Both the position numbers and the translations under genes were made by a program. This document shows, piece by piece, positions 1 to 8,614 of a stretch of 60,622 nt of DNA (positions are counted from its first letter, which is position 1; every line of letters starts with the position of its first letter). Below the pieces are notes generated by a model. It searched no databases. It was given only the letters and a program-made list of their open reading frames with translations, and was not told where the DNA came from. The stretch comes from Methanobacteriota archaeon (GTDB lineage: Archaea; Thermoplasmatota; Poseidoniia; Poseidoniales; Poseidoniaceae). Location of the stretch: contig PBGP02000004.1 of the NCBI GenBank assembly GCA_002720095.2, forward strand, positions 52,896 through 113,517, in the 5' to 3' direction.

Positions 1-1007
1 ATCGGATGATTTAATTCTACAATATCGTTTTTAATTTTGTCATTAATTGATTCCCAGTCTTCAATTTTTGGCCATAAGTCCTTGATTACGATTTTCCCAT
101 TGGGCACACTATCTTGTTTGATATCAGTAAAGCCTCTATGTGTAAGGAATAACATAGATATCAATCCAGTAACTTTTGATTGCGTATTGAGGTCTTGATT
201 ATCTCCCAATTCCTTTTTAATTTCTTCTGCGACTCCCTCTGAAAGAGTTCTTAGGTCAATTTCGTCCTCTTGCTTCATTTTCCTCATAATGTTCCAACAT
301 AATTCTATATCTCCCTCAAGATTTTCATCATGCATTCTAGCACCTACATTACCTAATGCCTCTTCAACCTCTAATTTGTATTTGATTCTGTTTTCCTCAC
401 GAATTTTATTTATTTCAGCGTCATCACAGGCGCCTCTTAATGCACCCAATAAGTCACCTAATGTTACAGGTCTACCCTCATCTCTACGAACTCTTTCCTC
501 AAATAACCCGTTCAAATCTGCTTCTAATTCCCCAGAAATAATATTGTTTGTAAAATTGAACTCGTCATCGTCAAAATCTGTCATCCATCCGTCGTCAATG
601 TAGAAATCATCCTGTAAATCCTCTTCTAAGTCGGCCTTATTCTGTCTCTCTAGCAGGTCTTCGACTTGACCCCTTAAGACTGACCATGCTAGTCTTAATA
701 ACCTTCCACAGGATGGTAAATCTATATTTTCAGGATTCTGTTTAATTCTATCGCTAAATAAGGATACGAATGCTGATAAGTCTATATTCCAGGGGTCTAA
801 ATCAGCATCTTTAACTAATTCAAAAACTAAAGCCACAGACCTATCGAATGGGTCTATTAATGAAGAGTATTCGGCATTTTCCATTTCTGCGATGTTTACT
901 AATCTATCTGCATAATCAATCGCTTCTTCTCTAGTTTCATCTCTATTTTCTAGCAAATTATTGATTATATCCTCTCTGATAAAATATGAATCTAGTTTTG
1001 ATTGCAT
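1..1007 (-). CDS. scpA: Segregation and condensation protein A (kleisin), 3' end outside window
   Basis: An open frame of 335 codons runs from an ATG at 1007 off the left edge, so the C-terminus is missing. ScpA is the kleisin that bridges the two heads of an SMC dimer in prokaryotic condensin. The N-terminal part carries the ScpA hallmark LDPWNIDLSAF near residue 75, followed by a helical segment and a very acidic linker (about residues 130-160). The distal part should hold the winged helix that binds the SMC head. The start lies 12 bases after the smc stop and is preceded by GAGGTG, so both subunits are probably made from one mRNA. Archaeal ScpA is often 200-300 residues; this one is longer because of the acidic linker. 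ScpB is not in the window. Confidence 0.8.
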   Translation of the reverse strand, partial: MQSKLDSYFIREDIINNLLENRDETREEAIDYADRLVNIAEMENAEYSSLIDPFDRSVALVFELVKDADLDPWNIDLSAFVSLFSDRIKQNPENIDLPSCGRLLRLAWSVLRGQVEDLLERQNKADLEEDLQDDFYIDDGWMTDFDDDEFNFTNNIISGELEADLNGLFEERVRRDEGRPVTLGDLLGALRGACDDAEINKIREENRIKYKLEVEEALGNVGARMHDENLEGDIELCWNIMRKMKQEDEIDLRTLSEGVAEEIKKELGDNQDLNTQSKVTGLISMLFLTHRGFTDIKQDSVPNGKIVIKDLWPKIEDWESINDKIKNDIVELNHP

Positions 1008-1019
1008 TCTGACACCTCA

Positions 1020-4000
1020 CTAAATATGTTCAGAATTTTTAGGAATTTGAATGGTAATATCTTCATTATCTTCTTTTTCCGCTTTCTTAATTGCGTCTTT
1101 TAATTCCTGTAATTCTTCAATATCTTCCTTAACTTCTCCAGCCCTTTCAGAAAGTGCAGATAGTGGTTTGTCGTGATTTAATTTGACTTCACCCTTTATT
1201 TCTAAATCTAAACCTCCTAGACTATTTGGTGCCGCCATTGGCTCTGGAACAACTGGCATATCTTCATCACTGGGTAGATGAGATAATTTTTCTTGTTTAG
1301 ATTTGAGCTCTTTAGCCGCTTTTTCTCTATTTTCTTCCGCTTTTTCTCCAAGTTCAATCGCTCTCTGTCTGTTGAAATCAGCGATTCTTCTACTGCAACC
1401 ATCTCCAGCGTGAGTTATTCCAATATGGTGATCAGCAAGTTGTAAACTTACTTTTCTTAAGGTTACCATTAGGAATTGTGCACTATTTGCTCTAGCTTTG
1501 CAGAGTCTAGCAATTCTTTCTGCGTTAAATGCATCGAGATTTTGATCGACTTCATCAAAGTAATAAAATGGGGAAGGATCGTGATCTTGGATTGCGAAAA
1601 TGAGTGAAAGAGCAGCCATAGATTTTTCACCGCCTGAAAGTCCATTAAGTCTGCTTCTAGAACTCTTACCTCTTGGTTGGCACCACATTTCTAATCCCCC
1701 TTTGAATGGGTTTTCAGAATTTTCTAATTTTAATTCCCCTCTGCCTCCATCAGATAATAGTCTGTAAACAGTTTTAAAATTTTTATTAACTTCTTTAAAA
1801 ACAGCTAAAAGTCTCTTTTTTCTTTGTTTTTCTAGCTTCTCTGTTATGTCAATTAATGATTTTCTTCTAGATTGGCATAATTTATTGTCATTTTTCAATT
1901 CATCTAGCCTTATCTCAGTCTTATCATATTGTTCTATAGAAAGCATATTTACGTTACCTATGAACTCTAATCTTTTTTCTATACCTTTGATTTTATTTTC
2001 AGCTTGCGCTACAGTTGGAATAGAGGCACCATTTTCAGGTTTGCTAACTCCAGCAAGTTCCATTTCTTCAATTAATGAATTCAATTGATTTCTTTTATTT
2101 TCCAAGGTCATAGTATGCTCTGATGATCTTCTTCTAGCAGATTCAGCCTGCTGAATTAATTGATTTACAGTAGTCCTCAAACTACCTCTTTCTTCAACTA
2201 ACTTAACTCTTGAGTCTTCTAATTCCCTATTTTCTTCGGTAATCGTTGAATATTTTTCTTCAAGTTCTTTCAATTCGGATTTTAATAAGCTCTGCTCTTT
2301 TTTCCAACTAGAGATTTCTGTTTTTTTGTTGATGGATTCATTTTTAATTGATTTAATTTTATTAATTAGTTCATCTAACCTATCATTTAGAATTTTTGAA
2401 TGCTCTTCTCCTCCAGCCAATTGTGCTTCTGCTTTTGCCTGTATTGCTTGTGCATTAACCCTTAATTGTTGTACATCTCTCAACGTTTTCTGAAGATGTT
2501 CTGGACTAGCTTTTTGTAATTCTAGGTTGGCATTTAATCTTTGTTCTTCTGCTTTTTCGCATTCTTCTTTGGCTGATTCTAACTTTTTTTCAATGCGTAT
2601 TTTTTCAGCAGAAATTAGATTTAATTCATTTTTTGAATTTTTAATTTTAATGATTATTTTTGATAATTTGTCTTCAGCAGCTTTTAATTCAATATTCCAT
2701 TGTTTAATTTGCGCCATTCCGTCACTAGTCGTTAAACTACTAATTTTTTGATGTACTATTTGTTGTTGTTTTCTAGATTCTGTTAATGCTGAAAGAACAG
2801 TGTCTCCAAGTAATTGCAATCTTTTTAACTCACCTTCAAGTCTTTCAACCTCACCACTTCCAGCTATTTGTCCACCAAACATAACACGGTTTCTTCTTTG
2901 ATTCCCTCCTACCATCGCTCCACCTGGTTCGGTCAAATCACCTTTGAGAGTAACCATTCTAACACCACCCATATGTTTACGAGCAGTTGAAAGATTTGAT
3001 ACTAGTAAGGTGTCTTTAAGTACATATTTAATAGCTAGTTCAATTCTAGGATCATAATCCAAAAGTTCCCAAGCAAATCCTTCAACATTATCTTCTTTAG
3101 TCAACATTAATGCTTTTCCACTCGGTCTTCGGACCTGTAATTTGTTTAGGGGCAGAAATGTAGCTCTTCCTGCTTTATTTTCCCTTAAAATCGTGATACA
3201 CTTTGCAGCCACGTCATCATTTTCAACAATTATACTCTGCATTCCTGCTCCAATTGCAGTGACTAAAGCACTTTCATGAAATGATTCTTTGGGTTTAGCT
3301 AATTGACTTAAGGTTCCTAAAACTCCCGAAATTTTTCCTTCATCTCTTAGATTCAAAATCGTTGAAACAGCCATTGCCATTCCGCCTCTAATCCCGCTTT
3401 TATTCTCCATTTCAGCTCTGGCTTTAACTAAGTCACGCTCAACTGATATCAACTTTGAGTTTATAATGTCATTTTCTTCTCTTAATTTTTGTTCTTCCCT
3501 TTGTTTTTGAGTTAATTCATTTGCTAAGGTTTCTCTATCATCTCCAGAATCCTCTGATTTAAGTTCTTCACCTTGCATCAGTAAATCATCTCTTGATAAT
3601 CTCGCTTCTTCTTCTTCTTCTTCTAGTGATGCTAAATGTGTTGCAGACAGTTCATAGGATTGGTCAATTCGATCGTATTCGAGTTGTACTTTCGTCAATG
3701 CGGCAGTTGAATCACTTACTCTTTGATTTGCCTTTCCTAATTCTCTTGTGAGAGAGTTAGTTTCTTTGTCCCCCGCCATCAAAGCATTTTTAGCCTCATT
3801 TTCATCTTTTTCGGCTTTTTCAAAGGTATTTTTTGCGTCTTGAAGAGCACTTTTAGCATCTTTCTGTTTCTTAAGATGTTCATTTAGGTTATTTGACGCA
3901 TCATCAGCATCTTCAGTATAGTACTCTAGTTTTTCAATATTTTCCTCAATAATTTGCTCAGCCTCTGAAATTTTATCGCTTCTTCGGTCTATGTCCAATC

Positions 4001-4931
4001 TCAATTGATTTAATCTATCCATTAATGAACTACTTTCATCACCCAAAAGTTCCCTCATTTGTTTTTCTATTGAAATTACCTTTTCTTCTATCCTCATTAA
4101 CTGTTTTTCACCCTCTTGGGCTTTCTCACTAGCATTTTTTGATTCATTGATACAATTAATTTGCTCTTGAGTAATATAATCTATTTCTGCTTGAGCACTA
4201 CAAAACTTGGATTGGTGTAATAAGATTCTAGCATTATCTAGCTCATATTTTAATTCTTTATATTTTAAAGCTTGAGTACGTTCCGATTTTAAATCTTTTA
4301 GTCTAATTTTTAGCTCATCCTCCAATAGTTCAATGCGTTCTAAATATTCTTCTACTCTTTTTCTTTGTTTCTCAGCTTTACGTATCTCATCGTCATAAGA
4401 AGTTACTCCTGCCACTTCTTCTAAGACTTTTCTTCTACTCTTCCCAGTCATTGTAGCAAGTTCAGTTACCATGCCTTGAAGGACAATATTGTATCCATCG
4501 GCTCTTGCATTCGCACTTGAAAGTAGAAGTTTAAATTGTCTTTGACTGCTAGGTTCTCCATTTAAGTAGTAATTTGAAGCTGCGGCTCCAGAACGTGTTT
4601 TTTTCACAGTTCTAGTAAAATGAACCTCATCAGCATCAATTTTTAACCTCCTAGTGCCATCAGAATCCTCGGGGTTATCAAAGATTAAAGAAACCTTACA
4701 AAATTTGGCCGGTTTGTTATTTTTTCCTCCATTAAATAATAAGTCCAATACATTATTTGCACGAACGTCTTTAGCAGATTTATATCCAAGAACGAATTGT
4801 ATAGCATCCCCACAATTACTTTTTCCAGATCCATTTGGTCCAGTAATTGCCGTAAAACCTCTTTCATAAGGTACTATAACTTCGCCCTTAAATGATTTGA
4901 AATTTTCCATTTCAAGGCGTTTTAGATACAT
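1020..4931 (-). CDS. smc: Chromosome segregation ATPase SMC
   Basis: This is a condensin ATPase of 1303 residues with the full SMC layout. The Walker A motif GPNGSGKS is at 31-38. A long coiled coil is interrupted by a hinge at about 505-690 (it contains ISGVLGTL and ends near EPGGAMVGG). A second coiled coil is followed by the ABC signature LSGGEKS at about 1098 and Walker B with DEVD at about 1126. The head ends near 1195. The remaining 108 residues are an unusual tail: a charged helix, a proline-rich linker and an acidic coiled segment. Most archaeal SMC proteins stop near 1170-1200 residues. It pairs with ScpA directly downstream to compact and separate chromosomes. Candidate TATA elements lie at 4947-4954 and 5002-5009, read on the minus strand. 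Confidence 0.95.
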   Translation of the reverse strand: MYLKRLEMENFKSFKGEVIVPYERGFTAITGPNGSGKSNCGDAIQFVLGYKSAKDVRANNVLDLLFNGGKNNKPAKFCKVSLIFDNPEDSDGTRRLKIDADEVHFTRTVKKTRSGAAASNYYLNGEPSSQRQFKLLLSSANARADGYNIVLQGMVTELATMTGKSRRKVLEEVAGVTSYDDEIRKAEKQRKRVEEYLERIELLEDELKIRLKDLKSERTQALKYKELKYELDNARILLHQSKFCSAQAEIDYITQEQINCINESKNASEKAQEGEKQLMRIEEKVISIEKQMRELLGDESSSLMDRLNQLRLDIDRRSDKISEAEQIIEENIEKLEYYTEDADDASNNLNEHLKKQKDAKSALQDAKNTFEKAEKDENEAKNALMAGDKETNSLTRELGKANQRVSDSTAALTKVQLEYDRIDQSYELSATHLASLEEEEEEARLSRDDLLMQGEELKSEDSGDDRETLANELTQKQREEQKLREENDIINSKLISVERDLVKARAEMENKSGIRGGMAMAVSTILNLRDEGKISGVLGTLSQLAKPKESFHESALVTAIGAGMQSIIVENDDVAAKCITILRENKAGRATFLPLNKLQVRRPSGKALMLTKEDNVEGFAWELLDYDPRIELAIKYVLKDTLLVSNLSTARKHMGGVRMVTLKGDLTEPGGAMVGGNQRRNRVMFGGQIAGSGEVERLEGELKRLQLLGDTVLSALTESRKQQQIVHQKISSLTTSDGMAQIKQWNIELKAAEDKLSKIIIKIKNSKNELNLISAEKIRIEKKLESAKEECEKAEEQRLNANLELQKASPEHLQKTLRDVQQLRVNAQAIQAKAEAQLAGGEEHSKILNDRLDELINKIKSIKNESINKKTEISSWKKEQSLLKSELKELEEKYSTITEENRELEDSRVKLVEERGSLRTTVNQLIQQAESARRRSSEHTMTLENKRNQLNSLIEEMELAGVSKPENGASIPTVAQAENKIKGIEKRLEFIGNVNMLSIEQYDKTEIRLDELKNDNKLCQSRRKSLIDITEKLEKQRKKRLLAVFKEVNKNFKTVYRLLSDGGRGELKLENSENPFKGGLEMWCQPRGKSSRSRLNGLSGGEKSMAALSLIFAIQDHDPSPFYYFDEVDQNLDAFNAERIARLCKARANSAQFLMVTLRKVSLQLADHHIGITHAGDGCSRRIADFNRQRAIELGEKAEENREKAAKELKSKQEKLSHLPSDEDMPVVPEPMAAPNSLGGLDLEIKGEVKLNHDKPLSALSERAGEVKEDIEELQELKDAIKKAEKEDNEDITIQIPKNSEHI

Positions 4932-5065
4932 GTTTTCCCATCCTAATGTATTAATTGTTAATGCCCAACAAACACATTAACTCTTTAGGATACTTTGTCG
5001 ACTATAAACAATGCCCCTATTAATTGAAAAAAATAACTAATTTCATGGTTATTTGAAGAATCCAA

Positions 5066-5923
5066 CTAATTTAGCATTCCTGTTTGGTTACATCTTGCAC
5101 AACCTTGCCCATTGCATAGATGACAAGTTCTTCCAGCAACCATGCCTCCTGGTCCAAAATCATCATATAAATTCCGTTCAAAATCATCTTCGAAGTCTGA
5201 AAGTCCTAACTGATTATACAAATCTGATACAGTCGCATTTGATTTTCCCAATGATTCAAGACCACCTTTGAATTTACTTCTACTTCTTTTCCCGCCTTCA
5301 AAATAGATATCATCATCATTTTTTCTTTTTCGTTTAGCTTCAGAAAACATCTCGGCTGCTTCACTAGTTTTTGATAGGAATCTCATGGATTTATACATAA
5401 AAAATGAACCGTAAAGTATCAAACTTAAATCTATTGAAATTGATGGTGTTGGAACTCCAATTATCGCTGACCAGTCTAATGATCCATTGGGAGTTGTTAG
5501 TCCATTTAAATCAGCAAAACCGAATGAGAGTAGCCCCAAACCAAATCCAAATTTTATCCTGGCATTTCTTCGCTTTCTTCTTAATTTCCTTTCAGTCGAA
5601 CCCCCTCTGGATCGGGGTATATTACTCTTGAACTTTCTTGAAAGAATCAAAAATCCTATTGCAATACCCACACCAATAAAATCAGGAGTTTCCCAAACTC
5701 CCGTCGATCTTGCACATTCTGCAGGATTACCTTTAGCAAAACCTGCGGCTACTTTTTTATCTGTACATTCATCAGATGTTATGAATGCTGGGAAATCAAG
5801 TTTGTATCTTGGTGTATTTTCAGAATAGATGTCCTTAACAACGCCGACTTGTACATTATAAACTGTAAGAATTAGAATTGATGCCCCAAGCAAGACAAAT
5901 AAAAGTGAAATCCACCTTCGCAT
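5066..5923 (-). CDS. Membrane protein with C-terminal CxxC zinc knuckle
   Basis: No known function. From the ATG at 5923 the product is 285 residues and begins with a positively charged end and a transmembrane helix (about 5-24). Hydrophobic segments follow near 80-97, 125-142 and 150-180. A basic stretch lies between them, and a charged cytoplasmic-looking tail comes last. The final 20 residues hold CHLCNGQGCARCNQTG, two CxxC pairs spaced as in DnaJ-type zinc knuckles. A longer frame reaches 5983. The inner start is preferred because a TATA-like TTTGTAAAC lies at 5942-5950 on the minus strand and because it places the helix at the very N-terminus. It stands alone between smc and the divergent nadB. 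Possible roles in protein quality control are speculation. Confidence 0.7.
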   Translation of the reverse strand: MRRWISLLFVLLGASILILTVYNVQVGVVKDIYSENTPRYKLDFPAFITSDECTDKKVAAGFAKGNPAECARSTGVWETPDFIGVGIAIGFLILSRKFKSNIPRSRGGSTERKLRRKRRNARIKFGFGLGLLSFGFADLNGLTTPNGSLDWSAIIGVPTPSISIDLSLILYGSFFMYKSMRFLSKTSEAAEMFSEAKRKRKNDDDIYFEGGKRSRSKFKGGLESLGKSNATVSDLYNQLGLSDFEDDFERNLYDDFGPGGMVAGRTCHLCNGQGCARCNQTGMLN

Positions 5924-5995
5924 GTTGGATAACAGGAAATAGTTTACAAATAGCAATATCGGAAGATTTTCTCCAATAGACAATAAAATGTTTAA

Positions 5996-6003
5996 TTTAT
6001 ATG
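5996..6003 (+). promoter_or_regulatory. Candidate TATA box of nadB
   Basis: TTTATATG is centred about 25 bases before the ATG at 6025, the distance expected when an archaeal transcript starts at or next to its start codon. The upstream ATG at 6001 lies inside this box, which argues against it being the start of nadB. Confidence 0.5.
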
Positions 6004-6024
6004 AGTCCGCTTAATGGATGTTAC

Positions 6025-7665
6025 ATGCCTAAGGCTTTACTTGCTGGGAGCGGAATAGCAGGGTTATTTTCAGCAATTAAATGCGCAGATGCAGGGTGGG
6101 ATGTCTGTGTCATTACCAAGCAAAATTTAGAAGAATCTAGCACAAATTATGCACAGGGAGGAATAGCAGGAATCTTAGACAAAACTAATCTCGAGGGTAA
6201 AGAAATTCATATCATGGATACATTGAATGCTGGAGATGGCTATTGCAACGAAGACGTAGTTCGTACAGTGGTAAATGAAGCAGGTGAAAGAATCAACGAC
6301 TTGATTAATGTTGGTGTTAATTTCCATACCGATTCAGATGGAAACTTCGATTTTATAAAAGAAGGTGGGCATTCTCAAAAAATTATTTTGCATTCGAAAG
6401 ATTCAACAGGAAAGGAAATTGAAAATGCATTACTAAAAAGAGCGAAAGAACATCAAAGAATAAAATTACTCTCTAACCACATAGCTTTAGATTTAATTGT
6501 AGATAAAGATGATTCAAATAATCAGGAGGTTCTTGGTTTATGGGTGTTAAACATAGATGAGGGAATAGTCGAAACTTTTCATTCCGATTCTGTAATTTTA
6601 GCTACTGGAGGTGGTGGTCAATTATTTTCGAGGACAACTAACCCTAGTGTTTCTACTGCTGATGGAATGGCAATAGCTTCAAGGGCTGGAGCCAAATTAA
6701 GTGATATGGAATTTGTTCAATTTCATCCAACATCTGCCGCAGTTAATAGTAAGAAGACATTTTTAATAAGCGAGGCTGTTAGAGGTTTTGGAGCAGTATT
6801 AATGACTAGTTCTGAATATCAGAATTGGATAAATGTTAAGCAAAAATCGATTGAAAATTACGAACAAACCCCTTCTCCAGATGAGTTTTCATTCACGAAT
6901 AAATATTCTCAAGACGGATCATTAGCAACTCGAGATGTGGTAGCTAGAGCTATTGATAATGAATTAAACATATCTGGGGAAGATCATGTGTATTTGGTCA
7001 CTGAGCATCTAGATTCCGAAATTCTCAGAAACAGATTCCCTTTAATTGAAAATTTCTTGAATGAGTTTGATTTATCTTTAGGTAAAAATCCAATTCCAGT
7101 AGTCCCAGCAGCACATTACTTTGTTGGCGGGGTTTCAGTTGATAAACATGGGCGAGTGTTAAAAAAATCAGATGATGGAGTTATTAAGAGACTTTTCGCT
7201 ATTGGCGAGGTGGCGTGCACAGGAATGCATGGAGCTAACAGACTTGCTTCTAACAGTTTGTTGGAAGCAGTTGTTTATTCATATAGAGCTTCTTCAAAAA
7301 TGATTAAAGACATCAAGCCACTTGAAAAAACGGATTCAATTGAAAATAATATAAATAAATGGGAAACAAATGGGTTAAAGAATTTGATTGAGAATTATTC
7401 TCTGATTGATGATTTGAAGTCTCTAAAAAACATTATGACCAGAGATGTTGGAGTAGTTCGTTCTAATTTTAGACTGAACAGAGCCTTAAGAAAAGTAAAT
7501 TTGATTGATAAAGAAGTAAATTTAGTTTGGAAATCTTCAATTCCTACAATGGAACTAATTGAATTACGAAATATGGTTCATATTGCTTTAAAAATAATTC
7601 AATCAGCATTGTCTAGGAAGAATAATTTAGGCTTACATTACAATACGGATAATGTTAAGGAATGA
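6025..7665 (+). CDS. nadB: L-aspartate oxidase
   Basis: This flavoprotein oxidises L-aspartate to iminoaspartate, the first step of de novo NAD synthesis. The product is about 546 residues, the usual length. The N-terminus has the FAD-binding GSGIAG, then the NYAQGGIAG loop. Mid-protein are ATGGGGQLFSRTTNP, MEFVQFHPT, the RG of SEAVRGFGA and the catalytic-loop sequence DGSLATRDVVARAI. The C-terminal FAD part has the HYFVGGV and GANRLASNSLLEA motifs shared with fumarate reductase flavoproteins. NadB is separated from SdhA/FrdA by its length and by lacking their C-terminal pattern. Met 9 of the longest frame is chosen because a TATA box covers the earlier ATG. NadA and NadC are not in the window. 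Its 3' end overlaps the convergent reductase gene by 11 bases. Confidence 0.92.
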   Translation: MPKALLAGSGIAGLFSAIKCADAGWDVCVITKQNLEESSTNYAQGGIAGILDKTNLEGKEIHIMDTLNAGDGYCNEDVVRTVVNEAGERINDLINVGVNFHTDSDGNFDFIKEGGHSQKIILHSKDSTGKEIENALLKRAKEHQRIKLLSNHIALDLIVDKDDSNNQEVLGLWVLNIDEGIVETFHSDSVILATGGGGQLFSRTTNPSVSTADGMAIASRAGAKLSDMEFVQFHPTSAAVNSKKTFLISEAVRGFGAVLMTSSEYQNWINVKQKSIENYEQTPSPDEFSFTNKYSQDGSLATRDVVARAIDNELNISGEDHVYLVTEHLDSEILRNRFPLIENFLNEFDLSLGKNPIPVVPAAHYFVGGVSVDKHGRVLKKSDDGVIKRLFAIGEVACTGMHGANRLASNSLLEAVVYSYRASSKMIKDIKPLEKTDSIENNINKWETNGLKNLIENYSLIDDLKSLKNIMTRDVGVVRSNFRLNRALRKVNLIDKEVNLVWKSSIPTMELIELRNMVHIALKIIQSALSRKNNLGLHYNTDNVKE

Positions 7666-8614
7666 AATTTGAAGATGAAATGCCCTTAACTATTGACATT
7701 AGTGTATAATTAACAGGGGTCTGGATTCCTAAATTTTCCGCATTTTTGATCACTTCTCCACAAATTGAATCAATTTCTGTTCTTCTTCCGTTCATTATAT
7801 CTTGTAACATACTACACCTATTTTCTTTGGTATTTTTAATTATTTGAGTTAGTGAATTAATCATCTCATGATTGCTAGGAACATCAACTCCGATTGCTCT
7901 AGCAACTTGTAAAACCTCTTGCATAGCAGAAATGGAACATTCAAATAGATATGGTTCTATAAGTGCTCCGTTATTTACCCCACAAATAGCAGCAATTGGA
8001 TTGATAGCAGCATTTATTGATAATTTCGACCATAGATTTACTCTAATGTCATGAACCGATGAGGCGTTCAAATTGGCTTCATTAAAAATTGAAATAAAAT
8101 GTTCTATCAAATCTAAATTTATTTTGGTTAGCGGCATCTTTCCAATAATTATTTCTCCCATACCTGCCCAGTTAATTACCGAAGAATCAACTTTATTAGC
8201 TCCATGAGTTATTACTCCACCCAATACAGAATTAAAACCGATTACTGATGAAATAACTTCTTCGTTTCCAATCCCATTTTGAATACTAATGCAGTATCCA
8301 TTTTTTGAAATTATTTTTTTGGCGAAGTACGATGCTTCATGAGTTGAATGTGATTTAGTACATATCAATACTAAATCACATGAATTAATCCATTTATCAT
8401 CAAGATCATCAATTCCTGAACACACAGAAAAAATATCATAATCAATGGTTATATTACTATTCGCAGGAGAAACAATAGTCAAACCATTAGTAATTAATTC
8501 CAACTTCTGTATATCATTTTTAGTACATAATAGTAAATCATGCTTGTTTAAATTAGCAATTTGTCCTGCAATAAGACCTCCAATTGAGCCAATCCCAACT
8601 ATCGCAATTTTCAT
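7655..8614 (-). CDS. panE: Ketopantoate reductase family (2-dehydropantoate 2-reductase)
   Basis: This is an NADP-dependent reductase of the ApbA/PanE family, 319 residues, the typical size. The N-terminal Rossmann fold begins with GIGSIGGLIA at 7-16. A central segment with ICTKSH and QNGIGNEE matches the family (substrate-side K and N). The helical C-terminal domain contains the conserved lysine-bearing NLWSKLSINAAINP. The expected reaction is ketopantoate to pantoate in coenzyme A synthesis, but the family includes paralogues with other 2-oxoacid substrates, so the symbol is provisional. Its ATG overlaps the stop of the upstream gene by one base (TAATG), which implies translational coupling to the membrane protein at 8614-11094. 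No other pantothenate gene is nearby. Confidence 0.82.
   Translation of the reverse strand: MKIAIVGIGSIGGLIAGQIANLNKHDLLLCTKNDIQKLELITNGLTIVSPANSNITIDYDIFSVCSGIDDLDDKWINSCDLVLICTKSHSTHEASYFAKKIISKNGYCISIQNGIGNEEVISSVIGFNSVLGGVITHGANKVDSSVINWAGMGEIIIGKMPLTKINLDLIEHFISIFNEANLNASSVHDIRVNLWSKLSINAAINPIAAICGVNNGALIEPYLFECSISAMQEVLQVARAIGVDVPSNHEMINSLTQIIKNTKENRCSMLQDIMNGRRTEIDSICGEVIKNAENLGIQTPVNYTLMSIVKGISSSNFIP

Noticed and set aside
289-603. Plus-strand open frame of 104 codons
   Set aside because: It lies fully antisense to scpA, is rich in Ser and Pro, and has no family likeness; a mirror of the real gene.
5487-5828. Plus-strand 113-codon frame
   Set aside because: Antisense shadow of the zinc-knuckle membrane protein, and it lacks any support.
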